Counted from the first letter of the stretch, positions 32,783 through 40,939 are shown. The stretch is DNA of 64,000 nucleotides from Streptomyces sp. B1I3 (GCF_030816615.1 NZ_JAUSYD010000001.1:4052501-4116500); one strand, 5' to 3'. Program-made: numbers and translations. Notes: generated by a model not told the origin, from the letters alone.

Positions 32783-33550
32783 ATGTGCTTCGACGAGGAC
32801 GCCATTCCACCGGTACCGCCTATTCCGGATTCCGCGATCGACAGCCGGTATCTGGAATTGACCGCGAACGACGGCAACACATTCGCCGCTTTCACCGCCG
32901 CGCCGGCCGGCGGCACGCGTACGGCGATCGTGATCCTTCCGGATGTCCGCGGGCTGTACGGGTTCTACACGGAGCTGGCCAAACGCTTCGCGGAGAACGG
33001 CGTACGGGCGCTCGTCGTCGACTACTACGGACGTACGGCAGGTGTCGGAAAGCGGGAAAAGGATTTCCCCTACGCCGAGCACATGGCCAAGCTCAGCCCC
33101 CGTGAGCTCTACGCCGACCTGAGCGCGGCCGTCGCCCACCTGCGCTCGGAGGAGGGCGGCGCCGCGAGCGCCGTCCTCACGGTCGGCTTCTGCATCGGCG
33201 GCCGGCTCGCGGTGATGGCGGCGGCCGGGCGCTTCGACCTGGCCGGCGTGATCGGCTTCTACTGCTGGCCGGCGGACGGACCGGACGGTTCCGCCGGTCC
33301 GACCAGCCGGGCGGCCGATCTGGCGGCGCCGGTGCTGGCCCTCATGGCAGGGGAGGACCCGGGCATCCCGCCGGCCCACGTCACGGCCTTCGACGAGGCC
33401 CTGACCGAGGCGGGCGTCGACCACGAGGTCGTCACCTACCCCGGCACCCCGCACAGCTTCTTCGACGCCAAGCGCGACGCTTACGCCGACGCCTCGGCGG
33501 ACGCCTGGAACCGGGTCCTGCGGTTCGTGGAACGCGTCGGAGCCAACTGA
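32783..33550 (+). CDS. Dienelactone hydrolase family enzyme
   Basis: A 255-residue alpha/beta hydrolase of the dienelactone hydrolase family. The nucleophile is Cys137 in GFCIGG, with Asp192 (GEDPGIP) and His224 (TPHSFFD) completing the triad. The Cys nucleophile, rather than Ser, is typical of the family. It could hydrolyse or form an ester, lactone or thioester late in the pathway. The start has an ACGGAGG ribosome site. It is the last enzyme of the plus-strand run and precedes the TetR gene by 105 bases. Confidence 0.9.
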   Translation: MCFDEDAIPPVPPIPDSAIDSRYLELTANDGNTFAAFTAAPAGGTRTAIVILPDVRGLYGFYTELAKRFAENGVRALVVDYYGRTAGVGKREKDFPYAEHMAKLSPRELYADLSAAVAHLRSEEGGAASAVLTVGFCIGGRLAVMAAAGRFDLAGVIGFYCWPADGPDGSAGPTSRAADLAAPVLALMAGEDPGIPPAHVTAFDEALTEAGVDHEVVTYPGTPHSFFDAKRDAYADASADAWNRVLRFVERVGAN

Positions 33551-33577
33551 GACGACGGCAACAGGACAGGCCGGAAC

Positions 33578-33597
33578 ACATACGTATGGATGGAATG
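33578..33597. promoter_or_regulatory. Possible TetR autoregulatory site
   Basis: CATACGTATG (33579-33588) is a 10-base palindrome within ACATACGTATGGATGGAATG. It contains the ACATAC and GGAATG half-sites of the tandem operator at 20255-20292, though with different spacing. It lies 60-80 bases before the TetR start. Confidence 0.45.
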
Positions 33598-33655
33598 AAA
33601 GTGCGTGTAGCCTGGAAGGCCAGCTGAAGGCGGTCGACCCTCGGGGAGTGTGAAC

Positions 33656-34273
33656 ATGCCCACCACTCGTACGAGAACGCGTCCGACGCAGCGCGAACGG
33701 TCCGACAGCACCATCGAGGAACTGTTGCGCGCCGCCCGCACGCTGTTCGCCGAACGCGGCTACAACGCGACGTCGCTGGATGCCGTCGTGGAGGCCGCCC
33801 ACCTGACCAAAGGCGCCCTCTACCACCACTTCTCCGGAAAGCAACACCTCTTCCGGGCGGTGTACGAGCGCGAACAGGCCCGGCTCACCCACATCGTGGC
33901 CCGGGCCTACATGGACGCGAAGCCGGACTCCTGGGAAGCGGTGTTCGTCGGCGCGAGGGCCTTCCTCGTGGAGGTCCTCGCGCCCGACGTCCAGCGCATC
34001 AACCTCCTCGACGCCCCCGGGGCGCTCGGCACGGAGGAGATGCGCGAGATCAACTCCGGCTGCATGAAGATGATGGAGGAGGGCGTGCGGCGTGCCGCCG
34101 CGACCGGCGACATCGCGCCGCACTCCGTGACCGCCCTGACCCACCTCCTGTACGGCGGTCTGTGCGAGACGGCGATGGCGGTGGCCCGCGCCGAGGACCA
34201 GCAGCAGGCCCTCGACGCAGGCATCACCGAACTGCGCACCCTCTTCGACGCCCTGGCGACGACGCCGCGCTGA
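33656..34273 (+). CDS. TetR family regulator of the cluster
   Basis: A 205-residue TetR repressor. The HTH is at residues 18-62 (TLFAERGYNATSLDAVVEAA, then HLTKGALYHHFSGKQHLF), followed by a helical ligand domain. The ATG at 33656 is preferred over GTG 33650 because GGGGAG (33643-33648) is 7 bases upstream of it. A short palindrome with half-sites like the exporter operator lies in its leader. It probably represses the exporter/KAS III promoter and its own gene and is released by the product or a precursor. A hairpin terminator follows. Confidence 0.92.
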   Translation: MPTTRTRTRPTQRERSDSTIEELLRAARTLFAERGYNATSLDAVVEAAHLTKGALYHHFSGKQHLFRAVYEREQARLTHIVARAYMDAKPDSWEAVFVGARAFLVEVLAPDVQRINLLDAPGALGTEEMREINSGCMKMMEEGVRRAAATGDIAPHSVTALTHLLYGGLCETAMAVARAEDQQQALDAGITELRTLFDALATTPR

Positions 34274-34280
34274 GCCGTGC

Positions 34281-34302
34281 GCCCGTGGCCGTCGCCACGG
34301 GC
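34281..34302. terminator. Bidirectional terminator between TetR and SARP genes
   Basis: A 9-bp stem GCCCGTGGC/GCCACGGGC with a 4-base loop between two convergent stops. Confidence 0.65.
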
Positions 34303-34330
34303 ACGGGCACACGGCCACGGCGTGGGCGCG

Positions 34331-35917
34331 TCAGATCACCCCCGACCGGCCCGCCATCGCCGCCGCCAGATCTTCCAGTGGCAGCCAGGGCCGCACGAGC
34401 GCCTGTTCCGCAGCCGCGCTCAGCGCCCGCGGAGAGCGCCCGCACAGGTCGATGATCCGGGTCACCGCCCAAGGCTCCGCCTCGACCCGGCGCTCGCCGA
34501 GGATCCCCGCGAGCATGCGTTGCGCCTGCTGGACACTGAGCTCCCGCAGTCCCACCGTGCGCAGCGCACCGATTCCGGAAAGGCGGCCGGCGTCCCGCGT
34601 GGTCACCAGGAGCGCTCCCGCGGGCGGGCCGTGCTGCAGCACCTCCAGCTGCTCGGGCGAGGCCAGGTCGTCGAGGACGACGAGCACCCGGAGGTTCTCG
34701 AGGGCGCTCCGGCCGAACGCGACCGGATCGGTCTCTCCCGGCGGCACGACCACACCCAGACTGCGCAGTACGAACCGCAGGACGTCGTCCCCCGAGGGGG
34801 CCCGGTCGCGCGTGGGCGCGACCGCCCGTCCCCGCCGGGCCGGCTCCGCCGGTCCGTGGTGGTGCTCCGGCGCCCGCCCGCCCACGTGCGCGCAGCCGGT
34901 CCGCGCCCCGACGCTGCTGCCGTGCAGGTCCACGAAGATCTGCCCGTCCGGGAAGCGGTGTGCCACCCGGTGCGCCCACTGCACGGCCAGGGCGGTCTTG
35001 CCGATGCCGGGCGGCCCCTCGATGACCCGGGTGACGGGGCGTCCGTCGGCGGCGGTGACCGACCCGTCGAGCATCGCGAGTTCCTGCTCCCGGCCCACGC
35101 AGCGGATGCCCCGCGGAAGCTGGCGCGGTACGGACGGGGCCACGTCGGTCCTGGGCCCGGCCGCGGCGAGGTCCGGATCGGCGCGCAGGATGGTGGCGCG
35201 CAGCGCCTTGGTCTGCTGGGCCGGATCCACTCCCAGCTGGTCGGCGAGTCTTCGGCGCAGGGTCTCGTACGCCTCGACGGCTTCGGTACGGCGGCCGGAG
35301 CGGTGGAGTCCGGTCATGAGGTTGCGGATGACCAGTTCGTTGTCCGGATGCTGGTCGGCGAGCGAGTGCAGCTCGTCGAGGAGCCCGGTGCCGCCGCCGA
35401 GCCGCAGCTCACCCTCGTGGCACTCCACGAGGGCGGATAAGTGCTCCCGTTCGAGCAGCCACCGCGTCCGGGTGGCCCACTCTCCCGGCACCCCGCCCAG
35501 CGGCCGTCCGCGCCAGCTGTTGAGTGCCTCCCGCAGCAGCCCTGTGGCCGTGCGGGTGTCCGTCCCGGCGGCACGGGCGGCCGCCACGGTGCGACGGAAG
35601 CGGTGCAGGTCGATCGCGTCGGGCTCGGCCTCCAGCACGTAACCGCCGTGCCGGCGGCGCAGGATGGCCCCCTTTCCGTCGTCGGCACCCTCCAGGGCGC
35701 CGCGCAGCCGCGAGATGTAGGAATGAATCATGTTCCGCGCCGACTTCGGCGGGTCCGCCCCCCAGGCCCAGTTGATCAACTCGTCGGGCATGACGACCTC
35801 ATTGGCACTGACCGCGAGCATCGCGAAAACGCAACGCTGCTTGGCCTGTCCCAGTTCTACTGCATTTCCCCCGGTGGCCCGGTACTCCACAGGCCCCAAC
35901 AACTGAACCAGAACCAC
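34331..35917 (-). CDS. Second SARP regulator with shortened NB-ARC domain
   Basis: A 528-residue regulator: a winged-helix DNA-binding domain (1-95), a bacterial transcriptional activation domain (to about 250), and an NTPase-like region with Walker A GPPGIGKTALAVQ. There are no TPR repeats, so it stops where AfsR-type proteins usually continue. The NTPase part carries a His/Pro/Arg-rich insertion (near residues 330-365). A TTA leucine codon (35440-35438, residue 160, in EHLSALVE) places it under bldA control, like the first SARP. It is divergent from the sigma-factor gene and convergent with TetR. It is probably an activator of the enzyme operon. Confidence 0.92.
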   Translation of the reverse strand: MVLVQLLGPVEYRATGGNAVELGQAKQRCVFAMLAVSANEVVMPDELINWAWGADPPKSARNMIHSYISRLRGALEGADDGKGAILRRRHGGYVLEAEPDAIDLHRFRRTVAAARAAGTDTRTATGLLREALNSWRGRPLGGVPGEWATRTRWLLEREHLSALVECHEGELRLGGGTGLLDELHSLADQHPDNELVIRNLMTGLHRSGRRTEAVEAYETLRRRLADQLGVDPAQQTKALRATILRADPDLAAAGPRTDVAPSVPRQLPRGIRCVGREQELAMLDGSVTAADGRPVTRVIEGPPGIGKTALAVQWAHRVAHRFPDGQIFVDLHGSSVGARTGCAHVGGRAPEHHHGPAEPARRGRAVAPTRDRAPSGDDVLRFVLRSLGVVVPPGETDPVAFGRSALENLRVLVVLDDLASPEQLEVLQHGPPAGALLVTTRDAGRLSGIGALRTVGLRELSVQQAQRMLAGILGERRVEAEPWAVTRIIDLCGRSPRALSAAAEQALVRPWLPLEDLAAAMAGRSGVI

Positions 35918-36141
35918 GCTTGCCCACTCCCCCGTGTGCGCGCTGTCTCGGATCGCTCCGCCACCAGAACTGGCCGGCTTCGCTCTGGTGAACGAAGCCC
36001 GTCACGATGTGGCAATTCTTGATTTTGGCTGAACGATCCCTGTTGTGCCCGGCGATTGAGGGAATGCTTTCGTCAAGTTTTCCCGCACCGCCCCCGTCGA
36101 GGCTGGCTCCTGCCACCAAGACCTCGCACGCGGGAGCTGAT
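35918..36141. promoter_or_regulatory. Divergent promoter region of SARP and sigma-factor genes
   Basis: This gap is less GC-rich than its surroundings around 36005-36080. No exact promoter motif could be fixed. An upstream in-frame extension of the sigma gene to 36007 is possible but lacks a ribosome site. Confidence 0.4.
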
Positions 36142-36684
36142 GTGACGCGCACCCTGTCCCACCCCTGCACAGAGAAGGAACGGCACCACCACCGCTGGAA
36201 TCTCGTACTCGCCGAGCGCGAGCGCCTGCTGCGCTTGGCCACAAGTCGCCTCGGCCGCACCTCGGACGCCGAGGACTGTGTCCAGGAAGCCATGATCCGC
36301 GCGGTGGCTTTCGACGCGCTCGACGAGTCCCGGGTCGCTGCGTTGCTCACCACCATCACCCTGCGCCTGTGTGTGGACCAGCAGCGCGGCACCCAGCGCG
36401 ACCGCAGGCTCGCCGTCCGGGTCCAGGTCCTGCGCCGCCCCGAACCGGAGCCCGGCTCCGAGGTCGAGCACCGGGTCTGCGACCGGGCGGCGGGCGCGTG
36501 GCTGCTCACCCAGCTCACCGGCCTCGGCAACCGGGAACGCGACGTGCTGCTGGCACGGGCACGCGGTCTGAGCACCGCCGAGACGGCCAACGCGCTGCAG
36601 ATCACCTACAAGTCCGCGGAGAGCGCCTTCACCCGGGCCCGCAGCCGGCTGCGCGTGCTCTACCACCAGGAGATGGCCCGCTGA
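36142..36684 (+). CDS. ECF-type RNA polymerase sigma factor
   Basis: A 180-residue sigma-70 family protein with only regions 2 and 4. Region 2 spans about residues 30-85 (SRLGRTSDAEDCVQEAMIRA), and region 4 spans 115-175 (LTGLGNRERDVLLARARGLS, then TAETANALQITYKSAESAFTR). The GTG at 36142 has GGGAG 5 bases upstream; a longer frame reaches 36007. No anti-sigma gene lies next to it, which is unusual for ECF sigmas and may mean transcriptional rather than protein control. It is the right-most candidate of the biosynthetic region, and its link to the cluster is by position only. Confidence 0.85.
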   Translation: MTRTLSHPCTEKERHHHRWNLVLAERERLLRLATSRLGRTSDAEDCVQEAMIRAVAFDALDESRVAALLTTITLRLCVDQQRGTQRDRRLAVRVQVLRRPEPEPGSEVEHRVCDRAAGAWLLTQLTGLGNRERDVLLARARGLSTAETANALQITYKSAESAFTRARSRLRVLYHQEMAR

Positions 36685-36740
36685 CCCGGCGCCTGACGCC
36701 ACCCGGCCGGGAATCGCCCACAGGACGTCCGCCCGCACGA

Positions 36741-36784
36741 CGAGAGGGGCGCCGGAGACCACGTGGTCTCCGGCGCCCCTCTCG
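36741..36784. terminator. Perfect 44-base palindromic bidirectional terminator
   Basis: Two 22-base arms with no loop bases needed (centre CACGTG) between the convergent sigma-factor and DUF5324 genes. It is an effective hairpin in both directions. Confidence 0.88.
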
Positions 36785-36829
36785 TCAATGCGGGGTGCCG
36801 CGCTGCCCTGTGCCGTTCCGCCGGGCCGC

Positions 36830-37555
36830 TCAGGTGCGGTCCTCGCGATCGGTCGCCTCCGTACTGCCCGAGCCGGCCTCGGTCTCGTCCTGCTTGGTCC
36901 TGACCTCCGGGTCGAGCACGGTCCCTCCGCTTCCGTCGACAGAGGTCAGCGGCGCGCGGTCGTCGGCCACCTCGGTGGGGGCGGGCGGCTCGACCAGCCA
37001 GTCGGGGTTGGCCTGCTTGTCCCACCACTTCCAGGCCGCGTAGGCGCCGCCCGCCAGAACACCCAGTACGAGGAAGCCCTTGGCCCGGCGGCCGGCCTTC
37101 GCCCGCCTCTCGTGCTTCCGGACCAGCTTCTGGATCTCCTTGGCCGTCACCTGGCCGCGCAGTGCGGCCAGCGCGGCCGCGCTGCGGGCGGTGGCCTCCT
37201 CGGCCATGGGCTGGGCCGCGGCGACCGCGTACTCGACGCGCGGCACGGTGTAGTCGGCCGCGCTGCGGGCGGCCTTGCGCGTCCGGACGGCCGCGGTGCG
37301 GGCCGCGTCGTCGACCTTGGGAGGCACATGGGTCAGCGCCTGTTCGATGCGGGGCGCAAGAAGCGCGTCGTACTGGACACGGGCTTGCGCGGCTGCCTTC
37401 GACACCTTCGGCGCAAGCCGTGCGCGGGCCTCCTGTGCGTAGTGCGCGGCCTGTTCCTTGGCCGTGTCGGCGTAGGGCGCCACCACTTCCGCGGCGTGCT
37501 GCGCGCTGTCCTTCGCCGAGTAGGTTGCGGCGCGCACGCTGTCGATGCGGGTCAC
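36830..37555 (-). CDS. DUF5324 family membrane-associated protein
   Basis: A 241-residue protein beginning MTRIDSVRAATYSAKDSAQH, the hallmark start of the Streptomyces DUF5324 family. Residues 1-150 are Ala-rich and helical, probably a long coiled or amphipathic region. One membrane helix follows (about 158-175, GFLVLGVLAGGAYAAWKWW), then an acidic disordered tail. Its function is unknown. It marks the return to the conserved origin-proximal gene order beside ppiA. Confidence 0.85.
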   Translation of the reverse strand: MTRIDSVRAATYSAKDSAQHAAEVVAPYADTAKEQAAHYAQEARARLAPKVSKAAAQARVQYDALLAPRIEQALTHVPPKVDDAARTAAVRTRKAARSAADYTVPRVEYAVAAAQPMAEEATARSAAALAALRGQVTAKEIQKLVRKHERRAKAGRRAKGFLVLGVLAGGAYAAWKWWDKQANPDWLVEPPAPTEVADDRAPLTSVDGSGGTVLDPEVRTKQDETEAGSGSTEATDREDRT

Positions 37556-37894
37556 GGGATCCTCCTCCTTGGTGGCGGGTAGGTACTCCGCCTATCCACC
37601 CATTTCGAAATCATGCCTGTCGAGGCCCTGAGCGCCAGACGGGACGGGCATCCGGGTCACGAACGGCCGATGCGGTGCAAGGGGAGCCTGCCGCCGACCC
37701 TGCCACGGTTCGCGCCGGGGCGCGCCGCAGGTCGCGCACCTGGCCGCATGTCTTCCGCAGGAAGTGTGGAATACGTGCAGGAAAGCGGGCAACACGGTGA
37801 GCGCCATCTGTTTCCGGGCGGGTGGTCAGGGGTCCGGGGGTGCCCACCGTGCGAGGATCGGTGGTCGTCAGCTAAGTCTTACGGAAGGCGGACC
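37556..37894. other. Divergent intergenic region
   Basis: This holds promoters for the DUF5324 gene (minus) and ppiA (plus). The open frames here have no ribosome site or domain, and I see no repeat or RNA gene. Confidence 0.5.
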
Positions 37895-38422
37895 GTGGCA
37901 GAGCAGCTTTACGCCACCTTGAGGACCAGTCAGGGCGACATCCAGCTCCGGCTCCTGCCGAACCACGCGCCCAGGACGGTCAAGAACTTCGTCGAGCTCG
38001 CCACGGGGGAGCGTGAGTGGACCAACCCGGCCACCGGGCAGAAGTCCACGGACAGGCTGTACGACGGCACTGTCTTCCACCGTGTCATCAGCGGCTTCAT
38101 GATTCAGGGCGGCGACCCGCTGGGCAACGGCACCGGGGGCCCCGGGTACGAGTTCGGCGACGAGTTCCACCCCGACCTCGCCTTCACCAGGCCGTACCTG
38201 CTGGCGATGGCCAACGCGGGGCCGGGGACGAACGGATCGCAGTTCTTCGTGACGGTGTCGCCCACCGCGTGGCTGACGGGCAAGCACACCATTTTCGGCG
38301 AGGTCGCGGACGAGGCGGGCAGGAAGGTCGTGGACGCGATCGCCTCGGCTCCCACCAGCCCGCGGACCGACCGCCCGGTGCAGGACGTGGTCATCGAGTC
38401 GGTCGTCATCGAGACCCGCTGA
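37895..38422 (+). CDS. ppiA: Peptidyl-prolyl cis-trans isomerase, cyclophilin type
   Basis: A 175-residue cyclophilin that isomerises Xaa-Pro bonds during folding. The catalytic core is seen as FHRVISGFMIQGGDP (Arg and Phe of the active site), GTNGSQFFVTV and GKHTIFGEV. There is no signal peptide, so it is cytosolic. The GTG at 37895 has a GGAAGG site 7-9 bases upstream; a longer upstream frame from 37613 has no support. It is conserved at this location, followed by the rhomboid gene. Confidence 0.95.
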   Translation: MAEQLYATLRTSQGDIQLRLLPNHAPRTVKNFVELATGEREWTNPATGQKSTDRLYDGTVFHRVISGFMIQGGDPLGNGTGGPGYEFGDEFHPDLAFTRPYLLAMANAGPGTNGSQFFVTVSPTAWLTGKHTIFGEVADEAGRKVVDAIASAPTSPRTDRPVQDVVIESVVIETR

Positions 38423-38619
38423 CCGGCCGGGCCGTTCGGCCGCGAGACCGGGATCGGTGGCGTGGGCGGAGCCGGCCCCACGGCAGGGGCGTTCCCGGCC
38501 GTCAGGGAACCAACCGGCCTCGTCGTCCGTACTGCTACATAACGGGCGATCGGGGCGGTCGCATGCGGGTCGGCTCCCCGGCACGCCTTCACGGACGAGG
38601 ACCGAAGGGGCCATGACCG

Positions 38620-39525
38620 ATGGAGCAGCAGCCGCCACAGGGCCAGGACGGGTCCCCGGCCGGGGCAGGACCCCTCACGTGCTACCGGCATCCGGACAGG
38701 GAGACGGGCGTCCGGTGCGTGCGGTGCGAGCGGCCGGTCTGTCCCGACTGCATGATCGACGCCTCGGTCGGCTTCCAGTGCCCGGAATGCGTCCGTGACG
38801 GGTCCGGTTCGGGGCCCCACCCCGCGACGAGCCGGCCGCGCACGGTGGCGGGCGGTACCGTCACGGCCGATCCCAGGCTGATCACCAAGATCCTGCTCGG
38901 CCTCAACCTCGCGGTCTTCATCGCCGTGTCGATCGCCGGGCGCCCGCTGCTCGATGACCTGCTGCTGTTCGGCAGGGCCTACACCGGTGACCCGTCAGCC
39001 GGACCCGAAGGGGTGGCCGAAGGGCAGTGGTACCGGCTGGTGACCTCGATGTTCCTGCACCAGGAGGTGTGGCACATCGCGTTCAACATGCTGGGTCTGT
39101 GGTGGCTGGGGGGTCCCCTGGAGGCGGCGCTGGGCCGGGTCCGCTACCTCGTGCTCTATCTCGTCTCGGGACTGGCGGGCAGCGCGCTCACCTACGTGAT
39201 CGCCGACCCCGGCCAGGGATCGCTGGGCGCCTCCGGAGCGATCTTCGGGCTGCTGGGTGCGACGGCCGTCCTGATGCGGCGCATGAACTACGACATGCGG
39301 CCGGTGATCGGCCTCCTCGTGGTCAACCTGATCTTCACCTTCAACCCGTGGGGCGCAATCGCCTGGCAGGCGCACGTCGGCGGCCTCGTGGCGGGCGCGG
39401 TGATCGCGGTCGCCATGGTGCACGCACCGCGTGAACGCCGGGGCATCGTGCAGTACGGCGTCTGCGGGCTGGTCCTGCTGGCGGTCGTGGGGGCCGTCCT
39501 CGCCAGGACCGCTGTCCTCACCTGA
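38620..39525 (+). CDS. Rhomboid family intramembrane serine protease with N-terminal zinc ribbon
   Basis: A 301-residue membrane protein. The first 60 residues contain a B-box-like zinc motif (CYRHPDRETGVRCVRC, then CPDC and CPEC). The rhomboid core follows with six or seven helices. The catalytic Ser is in GASGAIFG, the His is in WQAHVGGL, and the WxxxH-type loop WHIAFNMLGLWWLG is in place. It cleaves membrane protein substrates within the bilayer. It is a conserved gene between ppiA and crgA; the substrate in Streptomyces is unknown. Confidence 0.95.
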   Translation: MEQQPPQGQDGSPAGAGPLTCYRHPDRETGVRCVRCERPVCPDCMIDASVGFQCPECVRDGSGSGPHPATSRPRTVAGGTVTADPRLITKILLGLNLAVFIAVSIAGRPLLDDLLLFGRAYTGDPSAGPEGVAEGQWYRLVTSMFLHQEVWHIAFNMLGLWWLGGPLEAALGRVRYLVLYLVSGLAGSALTYVIADPGQGSLGASGAIFGLLGATAVLMRRMNYDMRPVIGLLVVNLIFTFNPWGAIAWQAHVGGLVAGAVIAVAMVHAPRERRGIVQYGVCGLVLLAVVGAVLARTAVLT

Positions 39526-39552
39526 GCGGAATCCGTTGCTCCCCGGTCGTAC

Positions 39553-39755
39553 TTGTCCACAGAGTGTGCCGGATCTTGTGCATGACGTGGGGAACAGGTG
39601 TGCCCCTTGTCGCTGAACTGGGTTTTTCCAGCTAGGACAAGGGGCGTGGCATCTCGCGGTGCGGGACGCTCCAGTCATACCGGCGTCAACTTCGACGGAG
39701 GTTATCCACAGATCGTCTGACCTTTTCCCCTGCCTGTGGATAACTCTGTGGGTAA
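39553..39755. promoter_or_regulatory. Cluster of four DnaA boxes outside oriC
   Basis: TTGTCCACA (39553-39561, the Streptomyces consensus), TTATCCACA (39702-39710), TGTGGATAA (39735-39743, inverse of the same) and TGTGGGTAA (39747-39755) lie in the 255-base gap between the rhomboid and crgA genes. The last three fall within 54 bases. High-affinity DnaA clusters near but outside oriC are known in S. coelicolor, where they titrate DnaA and limit replication. Confidence 0.75.
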
Positions 39756-39780
39756 CTTCAGGGCAGGGTTGGCCGCAGGG

Positions 39781-40035
39781 TCACTTCCACTGCGTGGAGA
39801 CGCCGAAGCCACCGGCGATGAAGCCGAAGCCCACGACGATGTTCCAGTTGCCCAGCGCGTCGATCGGCAGGTCGCCCTCGGTCACGTAGAAGATCACGAT
39901 CCATGCCAGACCGATCAGGAAGAGCGCCAGCATCACCGGCGCCACCCAACTGCGGTTCGAGAGCTTGATGTTGGTGGACTGCTTCGCCGGCGGAGGCGTG
40001 AAGTCGGCCTTCTTGCGGATACGTGACTTCGGCAC
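39781..40035 (-). CDS. crgA: Cell division protein CrgA
   Basis: An 84-residue protein with a GTG start. A basic cytoplasmic N-terminus (MPKSRIRKKADF) precedes two membrane helices (VAPVMLALFLIGLAWIVIFYV and VVGFGFIAGGFGV) and a short C-terminal WK. CrgA coordinates FtsZ-ring assembly and septation in sporulating aerial hyphae and binds FtsZ/FtsI partners in actinobacteria. Size, topology and location (facing DUF881) all match. Confidence 0.96.
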   Translation of the reverse strand: MPKSRIRKKADFTPPPAKQSTNIKLSNRSWVAPVMLALFLIGLAWIVIFYVTEGDLPIDALGNWNIVVGFGFIAGGFGVSTQWK

Positions 40036-40171
40036 GAGGGACTCTCCTGTCGATGCGCTGCGTGACCGCGCAGGGATCTGTGGCTGGCGCCGGGGCGCAA
40101 GGGGGAATGCTGCCTCCCCGGGGCGTCCGTTAGCGTAGTGCTTCCGTGGCGCCTAAGGAGATAAGGGTACG

Positions 40172-40939
40172 TTGAGCAATTCTGCCGACTTCCCCCGAGG
40201 TCCCGGCCGGCGCATGTCCCGGTGGCCGGTCCAGGGGCTCACCGCCGGTGTCTTCGCGCTGGCCGGACTGATCTTCGTGACCAGCGCAAACACGGCCAAG
40301 GGCACCGACATCCGTACGGACTCCTCCCTTCTGAAGCTCTCCGACCTCATCCAGCAGCGCAGTGAGAACAATGCGGAACTGGACGCGTCGACCGCTTCCG
40401 TACGGGCGGACATCGACAGGCTCGCCCGGCGCGACGACGGCAGCACCCGCGCCCAGGACGCCGAGCTCGACGCGCTCGAGAAGGCCGCGGGCACCACGAA
40501 GCTCACCGGCGAGTCCCTGTCCGTCACCCTGAACGACGCACCGCCCGACGCCACCGCCAACCCCGGATACCCCGAGCCGCAACCCAATGACCTGGTCATT
40601 CACCAGCAGGATCTGCAGGCCGTCGTCAACGCGCTGTGGGAGGGCGGAGCACGCGGGATCCAGGTGATGGACCAGCGGCTGATCTCCACCAGCGCCGTAC
40701 GCTGCGTCGGCAACACGCTCATCCTCCAGGGCCGCGTCTACTCGCCGCCGTACACGATCACCGCGGTCGGCGACCGGGGGAAGCTCAAGCAGGCGCTCGA
40801 CGACTCGACGTCGATCCAGAACTACCAGCTGTACGTGAAGGCCTACGGCCTGGGCTGGAAGGTCGAGGAGGACGACCGGACGGCCCTGCCCGGCTATGCG
40901 GGCACGGTGGATCTCCACTACGCACAGCCTGTGGAGTAG
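40172..40939 (+). CDS. DUF881 family membrane-anchored protein
   Basis: A 255-residue protein. One N-terminal membrane helix (about 22-42) is followed by a short coiled coil (residues 45-110) and the DUF881 domain, with the signatures NPGYPEPQPNDLVIHQQDLQ, GARGIQVMDQRLIS and SPPYTITAVGD. The TTG start at 40172 has an AAGGAGAT site. DUF881 proteins are structurally related to periplasmic division or sporulation proteins, and in actinobacteria they cluster with crgA and pknB. The precise role is unknown. Confidence 0.9.
   Translation: MSNSADFPRGPGRRMSRWPVQGLTAGVFALAGLIFVTSANTAKGTDIRTDSSLLKLSDLIQQRSENNAELDASTASVRADIDRLARRDDGSTRAQDAELDALEKAAGTTKLTGESLSVTLNDAPPDATANPGYPEPQPNDLVIHQQDLQAVVNALWEGGARGIQVMDQRLISTSAVRCVGNTLILQGRVYSPPYTITAVGDRGKLKQALDDSTSIQNYQLYVKAYGLGWKVEEDDRTALPGYAGTVDLHYAQPVE

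Noticed and set aside
15535..36700. Modular PKS or NRPS genes
   Set aside because: No KS-AT, condensation or modular adenylation domains were seen; only a KAS III, a FAAL and one free ACP.
36741..36784. The CACGTG centre of the 44-base palindrome as a parS site
   Set aside because: The flanks do not match GTTTC/GAAAC, and the location between convergent stops is explained by termination.
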